Below, one piece after another: positions 17,472 through 26,299 of a stretch of 64,000 nt of DNA. The first letter of the stretch is position 1. The number at the start of each line of letters is the position of its first letter. Source of the stretch: Porphyromonadaceae bacterium UBA7203. GTDB lineage: Bacteria; Bacteroidota; Bacteroidia; Bacteroidales; Muribaculaceae. A program made the position numbers and the translations under genes. The DNA is taken from assembly GCA_002490725.1 (NCBI GenBank), contig DKUN01000007.1, positions 3,312-67,311 on the forward strand. The letters run 5' to 3'. Below the pieces are notes generated by a model, which was given only the letters and a program-made list of their open reading frames with translations, ran no database searches and was not told the DNA's origin.

Positions 17472-17502
17472 CGAAGATACAAAAATTTACCGAACTCTCC
17501 AA
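17472..17502 (-). promoter_or_regulatory. Promoter of the beta-galactosidase gene
   Basis: Minus-strand TTGG (17502-17499) and TATCTTCG (17479-17472), 19-20 bases apart; one base off the phylum -7 consensus. Confidence 0.6.
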
Positions 17503-17511
17503 GGGGAAGCC

Positions 17512-17535
17512 GATTATTCCCCTGATTATTCCCCT
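17512..17535. repeat. Tandem 12-base direct repeat upstream of the beta-galactosidase promoter
   Basis: GATTATTCCCCT occurs twice head to tail (17512-17523, 17524-17535), and GATTA begins a third copy. It ends 10 bases before the -33 box, a typical place for an activator to bind. Confidence 0.65.
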
Positions 17536-17621
17536 GATTACTGCGCACGCATCATCTATCTATTAACGGTAACATCCAGTAATTTGGGATATAATCGACT
17601 CCTACTGCAATAAGATTCTAC

Positions 17622-18416
17622 TCATTCTAAATTGCCGGTAATCCAAGAAACGACATCAGCAATAGCCCGGGCATTTAGCCTCGATGCTTGCGGCTTTTTG
17701 TCGCCAATGAAAGGAATGTTGGAGTCGTTATCACTAATCCGGAGACAATAGCCTGTACGAGGGTACACACGTATAAGATTCTTTGCAGACAGAGGCAGAC
17801 TTTCCTCCACACTCATACTGTTGGCATACCATTCGGCAATAGCGTCCGCCGTGCCGAATGCGCAAAATGTAGGGCAGGTTATTCTGCGGAGGTATTGATA
17901 TGGCTGATATGACAATAATTCTTTGAAGTCCGCAGGTATAATCCCGCCGGTTTTACCACGGGAAATTTCGGCCAGGATATCCTTGCGGACAGATGAAGAA
18001 AACTCCGGGTCAATAAAGAATGTTGACGAAGTGAATAAACGTTTGGCAATTTCTGAGCCATTTATTCCTACGCCTGATATTAAAACCAAAAACTTTGGCC
18101 GGCTTTCAGAGGCTCAAATGGTTGCTGCCGCGGAGCCAAAGGTCCCTGAGCCGATAATTGCATAACTATCTTCTTTATTTGAGGTCTTCTGGATTGAGTC
18201 AAGCATGTTTTGATATTTTGCAACGGCTTTCGATATACTTCCGTCAGTTATCGAGATTGGTATAATCCTGGCTTGAATCTTGTTTGTTATCGTGTCAGAT
18301 GGTGCTGACTCATACTTATTTGAAACAAAAGAAAAAATCGTCAAATCTGAACCTAAACAACTTAATGAGCTGACAAAAAGACAGATTGCGCATAAAATAG
18401 ATTTGGTGTGTCGCAT
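17622..18416 (-). pseudogene. Alpha/beta hydrolase, disrupted by an in-frame TGA and missing catalytic residues
   Basis: Two parts of one frame are separated by a TGA at 18116-18114: a signal peptide with the first half (MRHTKSILCAICLFVSSLSC ... YAIIGSGTFGSAAATI) and the second half (ASESRPKFLVLISGVGINGSE onward). Together they fit a secreted alpha/beta hydrolase. The nucleophile elbow, normally G-H-S-E-G-G, reads G-S-G-T-F-G, so the serine is lost. The usual G-L-N-H near the C-terminus reads R-T-G-Y, so the histidine is lost; the acid residue in FGTADAI may remain. Base composition is more AT-rich than the neighbours. Both the stop and the lost residues point to decay rather than recoding. 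Confidence 0.75.
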
Positions 18417-18422
18417 AATAAT

Positions 18423-18573
18423 TTAATTTGAGTACATATGTTCCTTAAGATATTCCATACCAAGTTGCGTAGCTTCCTGCTCAAAAGGCTGATTTAGGTG
18501 TATACTCTTATATGCATTCGTTCAGCACATTTCTTTGTTCAGCCAATCTGATTAAATCAGACACGGCCGCAAT
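18423..18573 (-). pseudogene. C-terminal remnant of the gene upstream of the hydrolase pseudogene, frameshifted
   Basis: On the minus strand one frame reads IAAVSDLIRLAEQRNVLNECI and stops, and the next frame continues from about 18510 with YKSIHLNQPFEQEATQLGM and EYLKEHMYSN to a TAA at 18425-18423. The two join smoothly with a single frameshift, giving a helical segment of about 50 residues. Its stop lies 6 bases before the hydrolase ATG, the spacing of an operon. The protein family is not recognised. The rest of 18574-18745 holds nothing that can be supported. Confidence 0.4.
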
Positions 18574-18745
18574 TTAACAATAATATTTAACTTGTGCAAG
18601 CCGGCATAGTAAAATTCCAGGGCCATTATGCTATTAAACATCGTATTGGTTAGCTATCATACTGTGCACCCTTCCGAATTGCGCCGTGACAGTGGCCTTA
18701 CATTTCCTGCAACCGTGAGGATTTCCGGAAAATAAGGGCGGGGGC

Positions 18746-18776
18746 TTGCACGGATGAAATAAAAAGGGTATATTTG
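18746..18776 (+). promoter_or_regulatory. Promoter of glgB
   Basis: TTG at 18746-18748 and TATATTTG at 18769-18776, 20 bases apart; the leader is about 20 bases. Confidence 0.7.
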
Positions 18777-18803
18777 CGATTGACTTACCAAAATTCCCAG
18801 CCC

Positions 18804-20840
18804 ATGAAAACTGATAAACCCAAGCGCAAATCGCGCCTGAAACTGATTAAGAAAGACCCCTGGCTCGAACCGTTTGCCGACGCCATCGAAGGGCGCCATC
18901 AGGACGCAATCGACAAAGAGGCTGAACTGACTTCCGCCTCAGGTTCGCTAAGGGAGTTTGCCAACGCCCACAACTACTTTGGCCTTCACCGCGAAGATAA
19001 CGGCAAGTGGGTGTTTCGCGAATGGGCTCCGAACGCCACCGCCATAACCCTGATCGGCGACTTCAACAACTGGCAGCCCGACAAAAAATATGCCCTGAAA
19101 CGGCTTAAAGGCTCCGACGGTGTGTGGGAAGGCCGGTTCGGCTCGCGCGCGCTGAAACACGGCCAGTATTTCAAAATGCTCGTCGAATGGCCCGGAGGCA
19201 GCGGCGAACGCATTCCCGCCTACGCCACCCGAGTTGTCCAGGCACCCGACTCCCCGATATTCTCAGCTCAGGTCTGGGCTCCGGCCGAGCCATATAAATG
19301 GAAGAAAAAACGCTTCATTCCAAACGTCAGCCCGCTGCTGATTTACGAATGCCACATCGGCATGGCTCAGGAAAAAGAAGGCATCGGCTCCTACGAGGAA
19401 TTCCGAACCAACATATTGCCGCGCGTGGCCGCCGACGGGTATAACTGCATCCAGATAATGGCCATTCAGGAACACCCATATTACGGCTCGTTCGGCTATC
19501 ACGTCAGCAGCTTCTTTGCCGCATCGAGCAAGTTCGGCACACCCGAGGAGCTCAAGGCGCTCATCGACGACGCCCACTCGCGCGGAATCGCCGTCATAAT
19601 GGATATCGTGCACTCCCACGCCGTTAAAAACGAAGTCGAGGGGCTCGGACGCCTCGACGGCTCGCGCGACCTCTACTTCTACGGCGACGGCCGCCGCGAG
19701 CATCCGGCCTGGGACTCGCTCTGCTTCGACTACGGCAAGAACGAAGTGCTCCACTTCCTGCTGAGCAACTGCAAATTCTGGCTCGATGAATATCACTTCG
19801 ACGGCTTCCGCTTCGACGGCGTGACATCGATGCTATATTATAACCACGGACTCGGCCAGGCCTTTGGCGGCTATGACGACTACTATAACGGCGGCCAGGA
19901 CGTCAACGCAATAACATACCTGACGCTGGCCAACAAACTGATCCACTCGGTCAACCGCCGTGCCATCACCATTGCCGAAGAAATGAGCGGCATGCCCGGT
20001 CTGGCCGTACCGTTCAAGGACGGCGGCATCGGCTTCGACTACCGCATGGCCATGGGCATTCCCGACTACTGGATCAAAACCCTCAAGGAGAAAAAAGACG
20101 AAGACTGGCACCCGACATCCATCTTCTGGGAGCTGACCAACCGCCGCGCCGACGAAAAGACCATCAGCTACGTTGAGAGCCACGACCAGGCCCTGGTCGG
20201 AGACAAAACGGTGATTTTCCGCCTGATGGACGCCGACATGTACTGGCACATGAGCCGCGACGACGAGAACCCGGTCATAGCGCGCGGCATGGCGCTACAC
20301 AAAATGATTCGCCTCGTGACTCTCGGCACAATCAACGGCGGCTATCTCAACTTCATGGGCAACGAGTGGGGCCACCCGGAGTGGATTGACTTTCCGCGCG
20401 AGGGCAACGGCTGGAGCTATAAGTATGCACGCCGCCAGTGGGATCTGGTCAATGCCGACTATTTGAAATACTTCATGCTCAACAACTTCGACAACGCAAT
20501 GATCAGCACCGTCAGCAGCGTCGAAAACTTCGAGCAGACTCCGGTTGTGAAACTTTGGGAAAAAGACTCCGACCAGGTGCTGGCATTCATGCGCGGCGAC
20601 CTCGTGTTCGTGTTCAACTTCTCGCCCGTCAACGCCTATAACGGCTACGGCATTCTTGCCCCCGCGGGCGAATATGTCGGCGTCATGTCGACCGACCAAC
20701 CCGAATTCGGCGGCTACGGCAACATTGACCTGCAAACCCGCCATCTGACACAGTTTGACCAGCTCTACGCCCCCGCCGGACGCGAATGGCTCAAACTATA
20801 CCTGCCTCCACGCACCGCCATGGTGCTCCGCAAAATCTGA
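18804..20840 (+). CDS. glgB: 1,4-alpha-glucan branching enzyme
   Basis: 678 residues from the ATG at 18804; an upstream TTG overlaps the promoter and is rejected. An N-terminal CBM48 (HREDNGKWVFREWAPNATAI, LIGDFNNWQ) precedes a GH13_8 barrel. Catalytic residues are the nucleophile D near 336 in GFRFDGVT, the acid/base E near 391 in IAEEMSG, and the transition-state D near 459 in ESHDQ. LNFMGNEWGHPEWIDFP is a branching-enzyme signature and the C-terminal beta domain is complete. It makes alpha-1,6 branches in glycogen. No glgA or glgC is nearby. Length and sequence resemble the eukaryote-like branching enzymes of Bacteroidota. Confidence 0.95.
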   Translation: MKTDKPKRKSRLKLIKKDPWLEPFADAIEGRHQDAIDKEAELTSASGSLREFANAHNYFGLHREDNGKWVFREWAPNATAITLIGDFNNWQPDKKYALKRLKGSDGVWEGRFGSRALKHGQYFKMLVEWPGGSGERIPAYATRVVQAPDSPIFSAQVWAPAEPYKWKKKRFIPNVSPLLIYECHIGMAQEKEGIGSYEEFRTNILPRVAADGYNCIQIMAIQEHPYYGSFGYHVSSFFAASSKFGTPEELKALIDDAHSRGIAVIMDIVHSHAVKNEVEGLGRLDGSRDLYFYGDGRREHPAWDSLCFDYGKNEVLHFLLSNCKFWLDEYHFDGFRFDGVTSMLYYNHGLGQAFGGYDDYYNGGQDVNAITYLTLANKLIHSVNRRAITIAEEMSGMPGLAVPFKDGGIGFDYRMAMGIPDYWIKTLKEKKDEDWHPTSIFWELTNRRADEKTISYVESHDQALVGDKTVIFRLMDADMYWHMSRDDENPVIARGMALHKMIRLVTLGTINGGYLNFMGNEWGHPEWIDFPREGNGWSYKYARRQWDLVNADYLKYFMLNNFDNAMISTVSSVENFEQTPVVKLWEKDSDQVLAFMRGDLVFVFNFSPVNAYNGYGILAPAGEYVGVMSTDQPEFGGYGNIDLQTRHLTQFDQLYAPAGREWLKLYLPPRTAMVLRKI

Positions 20841-20844
20841 GTCC

Positions 20845-21828
20845 ATGAGCGAACGGAGCAATCCGAAAATAAGCATTGTCGTGCCGGTCTATAACGTCGG
20901 CGCGACTTTGCTTACTGCATGTATCGAGAGCGCGCTGGCCCAGACATTCAACGACTTCGAGCTGATTCTGGTCGACGACGCGTCGACCGACAAATCGGCC
21001 GATATCTGCGAGGCCTACACCCTGACCGACCCGCGCGTCAGACTTCTGCGGCTCGAAAGCAACCGGGGCCTGCCCGGCGCCCGCAATGCCGGAGTCGACA
21101 TTTCGCGCGGCGAATTTATCTGCTTCCTCGATGGCGACGACCGGCTCCACCCCTCCATGCTGGAACGTCTCGCGGGCCTGTCCTCACGCTGCGACGCCGG
21201 CATCATCGGCTGCGGATTTCAGCGCACGGCGCCACTCGGCCCGATTCCGGAAGTCGAGTTTTCAGATGGCAACCTGTATTTCATGGCGCCACACCGCGCC
21301 ATCGCCGACGCCCTTTATCAAAACCTGCTCAACCACTCGGCCTGGGGCAAGCTCTACAGACGTCAGATCTGCATTGACGAACCCTTCCGGCCCGGAGGTT
21401 ATGAAGACCTGCGCTCATTCTACCACATGTTTCTGCGCGCCGGCCAAATAGCCTGGACCTCGGAGCCGCTCTATCTTTACACCGAGAATCCGACAAGCTA
21501 TCTCCACACGTTCAATCCGGCGCGGGCCGTAGTGCTCGACGTTACCGAAGAGATTGTCGACTACATGGAGCGCAACATGCCCGAACTCACGCCCGCCGCG
21601 CGCGACCGCGCCCTGAGCGCCGCCTTCAACATTCTCAACCTCATGACTGTCAACCGGTGTGACGAGCCCGCAATTGCCGCCCGCTGCCGTTCGACGATTC
21701 GCCGCTACAGGCTCCGGTCGCTGATTAACAGACATGTGCGCCTGAAAAACAAAATCGGAATCCTGACGACATATCTGGGCGGCTTCGGCCTGCTCGCTCT
21801 GGCCACACGAATTTACCCACCCAAATGA
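20845..21828 (+). CDS. Glycosyltransferase family 2
   Basis: 327 residues starting 4 bases after the glgB stop (MSERSNPKISIVVPVYNVG). The GT-A fold is clear: PKISIVVPVYNVG for the nucleotide-binding strand, LILVDDASTDKSAD, the acceptor region NRGLPGARNAGVDISRGEFI, and the metal-binding D-x-D-like FLDGDDR. A possible catalytic stretch follows (WGKLYRR, PGGYEDLRSFYHMFLRAG). The C-terminus is basic and may touch the membrane. It probably adds a sugar to a surface glycan; donor and acceptor are unknown. Close spacing suggests co-transcription with glgB and the cation transporter. Confidence 0.88.
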   Translation: MSERSNPKISIVVPVYNVGATLLTACIESALAQTFNDFELILVDDASTDKSADICEAYTLTDPRVRLLRLESNRGLPGARNAGVDISRGEFICFLDGDDRLHPSMLERLAGLSSRCDAGIIGCGFQRTAPLGPIPEVEFSDGNLYFMAPHRAIADALYQNLLNHSAWGKLYRRQICIDEPFRPGGYEDLRSFYHMFLRAGQIAWTSEPLYLYTENPTSYLHTFNPARAVVLDVTEEIVDYMERNMPELTPAARDRALSAAFNILNLMTVNRCDEPAIAARCRSTIRRYRLRSLINRHVRLKNKIGILTTYLGGFGLLALATRIYPPK

Positions 21829-22730
21829 GCCGCACCCGCGAAATATACCGCATCACACTGGTAGGCAGCGTTGTCAACGCCCTGCTCACGGCCTTTAAGT
21901 TCTTTGCCGGAATCGTCGGCCACAGTTCGGCCATGATTGCCGACGCCATCCACTCGCTGTCGGACTTCATCACCGACGTCGTGGTCATTCTATTTGTGCG
22001 TATTGCCGGCAAGCCTCAAGACGAAAACCACGACTACGGCCATGGCAAATATGAAACCCTGGCAGCGGTCGTTGTCGGCATAATGCTTGGATGCGCAGGT
22101 GCCTACATGCTCGCCGACGGAGTCGTGACGATTGTGAAAATACTGGCCGACGGACTCGTGCCCGACGCCCCAAACTACTGGGCGCTATCGGCAGCCGCAC
22201 TGTCGATTCTGCTCAAGGAAACGCTCTATCGCTATACCATGGCAGGCAGCCGCAGGCTCGACTCTCAGGCCCTGCGCGCCAACGCGTGGCATCACCGCAG
22301 CGACGCCTTCACCTCCATAGCCACTCTCGCAGGCATTGCCGGAGCCATGCTGCCCGGCGTGCATTGGCGCATACTCGACCCCATAGCCGCCACAGTTGTA
22401 AGCCTCTTCATAATCAAGGCGGCGGCAGGCCTGATCAAGCCGAATCTCGACGAACTGCTCGAAAGTTCTCTGCCCGCAGCCGAAAAGGAGCGCATTGCCG
22501 ACATTATAACCTCGACCCCCGGAGTGGTCAGAATTCACCGCCTGCGCACACGCCGCATAGGCAACGCCGCCGCAATCGAGGTTCACATCAAACTGCCGGC
22601 CGACATGCCGCTGGCCACGGCCCACGACATAGCCACAGAAGTCGAGCGCCGCCTGAAAAGCGAACTCGGCCCCGCGACCCACACGGCCATACACATGGAA
22701 CCCGCCTATCCGTCAGACGGCAAAGGTTAA
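21825..22730 (+). CDS. Cation diffusion facilitator family transporter
   Basis: 301 residues, start overlapping the GT2 stop by 4 bases (ATGA), so translation is coupled. Six predicted membrane helices with the metal sites AMIADAIHSLSDFITDVVV (H-x-x-x-D in helix 2) and HHRSDAFTSIATL (H-x-x-x-D in helix 5), then a cytoplasmic C-terminal domain ending in HTAIHMEP. CDF proteins export zinc, iron or manganese from the cytoplasm in exchange for protons. The D/H pattern is typical of both zinc and iron/manganese members, so the ion is open. Its 3' end overlaps the convergent histidine kinase gene by 18 bases. Confidence 0.92.
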   Translation: MSRTREIYRITLVGSVVNALLTAFKFFAGIVGHSSAMIADAIHSLSDFITDVVVILFVRIAGKPQDENHDYGHGKYETLAAVVVGIMLGCAGAYMLADGVVTIVKILADGLVPDAPNYWALSAAALSILLKETLYRYTMAGSRRLDSQALRANAWHHRSDAFTSIATLAGIAGAMLPGVHWRILDPIAATVVSLFIIKAAAGLIKPNLDELLESSLPAAEKERIADIITSTPGVVRIHRLRTRRIGNAAAIEVHIKLPADMPLATAHDIATEVERRLKSELGPATHTAIHMEPAYPSDGKG

Positions 22731-23852
22731 CCTGAATGTTACCGGGTCAGCGAGCCGCACAAGCGTCAGCGAACCGCCGAAGGCCGTCATCATGCGGCGG
22801 CTCAGACTCAGGCCGATGCCACTGCCTTCGTGGCGCGTGGTGAAAAAGGGAGTGAAGATTTCGGCTGCCAGCTCTTCGGAAACCGGAGCGCCGTCGTTGG
22901 CCACATCAATCACCCCGGGACGCGCTGTAATGGTGATTCGGCCCGCTCCGGCCTGCACGGCATTGGTGCAGAGATTGGCCAGAACGCGTCCGAGCATAGC
23001 CTCGTCGGCGGTGACGGTCATTGCCGGAACCACACTCCACCGCATCTGCGGAAACAGGGCCGCCGTGTGGCGTATGATTGCCTCGACATCGACCTCGCGC
23101 AACTCAGGGCGCGGCAGCTGGGCCACACTGCGGTATGCTTCGACAAACCTCACCAATCCGCGGCTCGTGGCTCCGATGGCTTCCAGCCCCTCGCGGCGCT
23201 CCGACTCGCAGTCGGGCGGCAGGGCCAGCAGCGTTTCGCTGAGCGAAATTACCGGCGCCAGCGAGTTCATGATTTCATGGGCCAGAGTGCGCGTGAGCCG
23301 TTCCCAGGCAGCCGCCTCGCAGGCCTCAAGCTCGCGCGAAATGTCGGCAAGGGAATATATGCGCAACTCGCGGTCGTTGACCTTCAGGCCCGCAACCTGC
23401 AGCGTCAGCCCCAGCGAAGCCCCGACAACGAGGCGTCGGCCGGGCTCGGCGGCAGCAACAGCCCCGGGCAGCGACGGATCGATGCGACCAAGCTGCGACA
23501 GGTGGGTCAGCACCGTGAGTCCCAGCAACTTCAGCGCCGAGGCATTACAGGTCGTAACGAATCCGCGCGAATCGGCCACAATCATGCCCACGTCGGCCTT
23601 GTCGAGAATCACGCCATAGTAAAGGTCGGCCTGCTCGGCTTGACAGCGCGCGGCGCCGAGAATTTCGGCAATGCGGTTGAGAATGTGGTTAACGCTTCGG
23701 TTGCGGCGAAAGCGCACTGACGTGTCGCCGTTTTCGAGCGCCTCGAGCAGCAGCCTGACGTTGGCATCCTTGCGCCTGTTGCCGGCCAGCAGAACCACCG
23801 CCGCCACAATGGCCGCCGCGGCCACACCCCACGCAACCCAGAGCGCACTCAT
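22713..23852 (-). CDS. Sensor histidine kinase, NtrY-like
   Basis: 379 residues. One N-terminal membrane helix (residues 4-23) is followed by a short HAMP-like linker, a PAS-like domain (YYGVILDKADVGMIVADSRG), HisKA with the phospho-accepting His in RTLAHEIMNSLAPVISL, and an ATPase domain with the N box (LCTNAVQAG), G1 (VIDVANDGAP) and G2 (GSGIGLSLSRRMM). The H-box H-E-I-x-N and single-helix layout resemble NtrY-type kinases of Bacteroidota. Its start overlaps the response regulator stop by 4 bases, so it is the partner of that regulator. No periplasmic sensor domain is present, so the signal is probably internal or in the membrane. Confidence 0.92.
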   Translation of the reverse strand: MSALWVAWGVAAAAIVAAVVLLAGNRRKDANVRLLLEALENGDTSVRFRRNRSVNHILNRIAEILGAARCQAEQADLYYGVILDKADVGMIVADSRGFVTTCNASALKLLGLTVLTHLSQLGRIDPSLPGAVAAAEPGRRLVVGASLGLTLQVAGLKVNDRELRIYSLADISRELEACEAAAWERLTRTLAHEIMNSLAPVISLSETLLALPPDCESERREGLEAIGATSRGLVRFVEAYRSVAQLPRPELREVDVEAIIRHTAALFPQMRWSVVPAMTVTADEAMLGRVLANLCTNAVQAGAGRITITARPGVIDVANDGAPVSEELAAEIFTPFFTTRHEGSGIGLSLSRRMMTAFGGSLTLVRLADPVTFRLTFAV

Positions 23853-24427
23853 AGGCCGTAGCGTTTAATCTTGTTATAGAGCGTCTGGCGCGAAATGCCC
23901 AGCCGCGCGGCCACACGCGTCATGTTGCCGCGCTCCTCCACAATGGCGCGCTCAATGCGTTCGCGCTCCATTGCGGCAAGCGAGTCGGCCCCCGCCTCGG
24001 CCTGAGGCTCTACAGCCGATGCCTCAGTCGCCGCCGGTCCGGCCGGTTCCGACACCCTCAGCAGAGTGTCGACGAGCTCGGTGTTATCCCACGGCTTTAC
24101 AATGAACTCCGCCGCACCCGCCTTGATGCCCTGCACGGCAAGGCGTATATCGGCATAGGCGGTGAACAGAACCACCGGCACGGCGGGCACCTCCTCGCGC
24201 AGGCGTCCGAGCCAGTAAAAGCCCTCGTTGCCGTTATTGACCGCCGATTTGAAGTTCATATCAAGCAGCACGCAGTCAGGATTTTCAGCCTTGACAGTCG
24301 CAAGCAGATGCACGGGCGACGTCAGCGTAACCACCCGCTCGAAAAACGGACGCAGCAGCAAACTGACCGCCGTCAGCGCCGACCGGTTGTCGTCTGCCAC
24401 GACTATACTTTTTCTTCTATACTTCAT
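23849..24427 (-). CDS. Response regulator, receiver plus Fis-type HTH, no AAA+ domain
   Basis: 192 residues from the ATG at 24427 (MKYRRKSIVVADDNRSA). The receiver domain has the acidic pair in VADDNRS, the phospho-acceptor D in VLLDMNF, T in LFTAYAD and K in VKPWDN. After a low-complexity linker (EPAGPAATEASAVEPQAEAG) comes a Fis-like helix-turn-helix (ERAIVEERGNMTRVAARLG, then ISRQTLYNKIKRYGL). NtrC-type regulators carry a sigma54-activating AAA+ domain between these two; it is missing here, as in the RegA/PrrA class. So it should act as a sigma54-independent regulator. It lies first in the operon, divergent from the S41 protease and ABC genes, which are its likely targets. Confidence 0.9.
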   Translation of the reverse strand: MKYRRKSIVVADDNRSALTAVSLLLRPFFERVVTLTSPVHLLATVKAENPDCVLLDMNFKSAVNNGNEGFYWLGRLREEVPAVPVVLFTAYADIRLAVQGIKAGAAEFIVKPWDNTELVDTLLRVSEPAGPAATEASAVEPQAEAGADSLAAMERERIERAIVEERGNMTRVAARLGISRQTLYNKIKRYGL

Positions 24428-24653
24428 TGACCGCAAATTTAATCTTTTTTTTCCGATTTGGAGCAAATTTTATAATTTGACGCGATTTTACTTCATGATT
24501 TGACGGATTTCGGGCAGCGCACTGTCTAATATGTTGACAGTTTGCACAGCGACAACCCACGCATCACACTGATTGAGAGCAAGTTACAAAACAATGTGGT
24601 TTTTATCCGTTATATTGCCTGAAAACAATTAACTTTACACCATCATATATATT

Positions 24654-26297
24654 ATGCGCTTTTCTAAAACTATAGTAATTGCTGCCGCAATGATCGGCGG
24701 CGCCGCACAAGCCGGTGCAGACATTCCCTCACTGAAGACAAAAGGAGAAGTTCTGCAGATTCTTCATGACGGATACAGGCAGCAATTTCCATGGATAGTG
24801 AGCCCTGACGTCGCAGTCGACACCATCGTCACTACGGCGATGAATGTGACTCTGATTTCACCTGTAGATACCTTGAAGATAAACACCGGCGCGGAATGGA
24901 GCGCTACCGACGTAGCCGTGATTACGGAGAAAGGCGACACCGCCCTGACCCGCATAGTGCGCCGTCCGGCCGATGTCTACACCTATCCCGACCAAAACAT
25001 CGGCGGCAAACTGCTCGGCAATAGAATAACCCGCAGGCAGGCCCGCTTTGACCTCGATGCCCTGATGAACGCTCTGCGCGAAATCCACCCCGACATCTAC
25101 TCCGTATGCGGCCAGGAAAAACTGCTGACGCGCTTCAACGAGGTCAGTGAGTCGCTGCCCGACACGCTGACCACCGTAGAATTCTACAAGGCTGCGGCTC
25201 CTTTGGTGAGCATGATAGGCGACGGCCACACCATGCTGCGCTTCCCCTATAACGATGTGTTCACACAGGAACTGTTGCGGCTGCCGTTATTTGTCGATGT
25301 GAAGTCCGACCGCACGCTGAAAGCCGCAACCTGCATAGACTCCATCGTGCCTGCAGGAGCCGACATCCTCTCGATCAACGGCAAAAGCGCCGGCCGGATG
25401 ATTGAAGAGATGCTCCCCTATGTCAGCGGCGAGCGCGACTTCTACAAGGTTATGCGCTTAGACAATGAGTTTGCGGCACTGTTCGAGATGCTCTATGGCG
25501 GCCAAGACTCATATGAGGTTGAATTCACCGCACCGGGAAAGAAAAAAGTCGAAAACGCCGTGCTTCCGGCATCCCGGTTTCGCGACCTTGCGGAACGCTG
25601 CCCCAAACGGAAATCACCGGCTCCAAAGGCCGACTACTCCTACACGATTGACGCAAACCGAGGCGTGGCGGTGATGGACTTCCGCCGGTTTCACGGCTCG
25701 CCGCGGCAGATGACGCAGTTCTGCGACTCGATGTTTGCCGACATGAAAGCGCGAGGCATCGACCGGCTGATTATCGACGTGCGCAACAACGGCGGCGGCA
25801 ACTCGGCCATCGGCGACGTGCTGCTCCGCTATATCTCGCCGGTGCCGTTCACCCAGTTCAGCCTGACTCTGGTCAACCGCAGCGCCAGAGTGCTCCGCAT
25901 GATCGGCAACTCCGACTTCCACCCTGCGGTAAAACTCTACCGAACCTCTGCCAATAATTACATCATGCCCCTCGATGCCGACAAAGGCCATTTTGACGGT
26001 AAAGTCATTCTCCTGACAAGCAATCACACATTCTCGTCGGCTGCGTCATTCTCATGGGCCTTCAAGCACTTCGGATGCGGCCGGGTTGTCGGCGAGGAGA
26101 GCGGCGGCATGAACGTGGCCTATGGCGACATACTCACCTGGTTCGCCCCGGTTTCGGGCCTGGCATGCACAATTTCGTGGAAAAGGTTCTGGCATCCCGG
26201 AGCTGACGAGACCGACATCCACGGCACCCTGCCCGACGTGAAAACGACTGCCGACGAAGCTCTCTCGACCGCACTCAACATGATGACAACACTCTAA
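24654..26297 (+). CDS. S41 family peptidase, secreted
   Basis: 547 residues with a signal peptide (MRFSKTIVIAAAMIGGAAQAGA). An N-terminal region of about 120 residues is unassigned. The S41 (tail-specific protease-like) domain has VEFYKAAAPLVSMIGDGHTML, a PDZ-like segment near CIDSIVPAGADILSING, and the core RLIIDVRNNGGGNSAIGD. The catalytic Ser lies in LLTSNHTFSSAASFSWAFKH, followed by GRVVGEESGG and, at the end, PDVKTTADEAL. It is probably periplasmic or surface-lipidated. It sits 2 bases ahead of an ABC ATPase start, so it belongs to the same operon; the cargo relation is unknown. Confidence 0.85.
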   Translation: MRFSKTIVIAAAMIGGAAQAGADIPSLKTKGEVLQILHDGYRQQFPWIVSPDVAVDTIVTTAMNVTLISPVDTLKINTGAEWSATDVAVITEKGDTALTRIVRRPADVYTYPDQNIGGKLLGNRITRRQARFDLDALMNALREIHPDIYSVCGQEKLLTRFNEVSESLPDTLTTVEFYKAAAPLVSMIGDGHTMLRFPYNDVFTQELLRLPLFVDVKSDRTLKAATCIDSIVPAGADILSINGKSAGRMIEEMLPYVSGERDFYKVMRLDNEFAALFEMLYGGQDSYEVEFTAPGKKKVENAVLPASRFRDLAERCPKRKSPAPKADYSYTIDANRGVAVMDFRRFHGSPRQMTQFCDSMFADMKARGIDRLIIDVRNNGGGNSAIGDVLLRYISPVPFTQFSLTLVNRSARVLRMIGNSDFHPAVKLYRTSANNYIMPLDADKGHFDGKVILLTSNHTFSSAASFSWAFKHFGCGRVVGEESGGMNVAYGDILTWFAPVSGLACTISWKRFWHPGADETDIHGTLPDVKTTADEALSTALNMMTTL

Positions 26298-26299
26298 CC

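Noticed and set aside
18114..18116. In-frame TGA in the hydrolase read as selenocysteine or stop recoding
   Set aside because: The catalytic Ser and His are lost too, the neighbouring gene is frameshifted, and no selenocysteine-type context is seen; decay explains all three.
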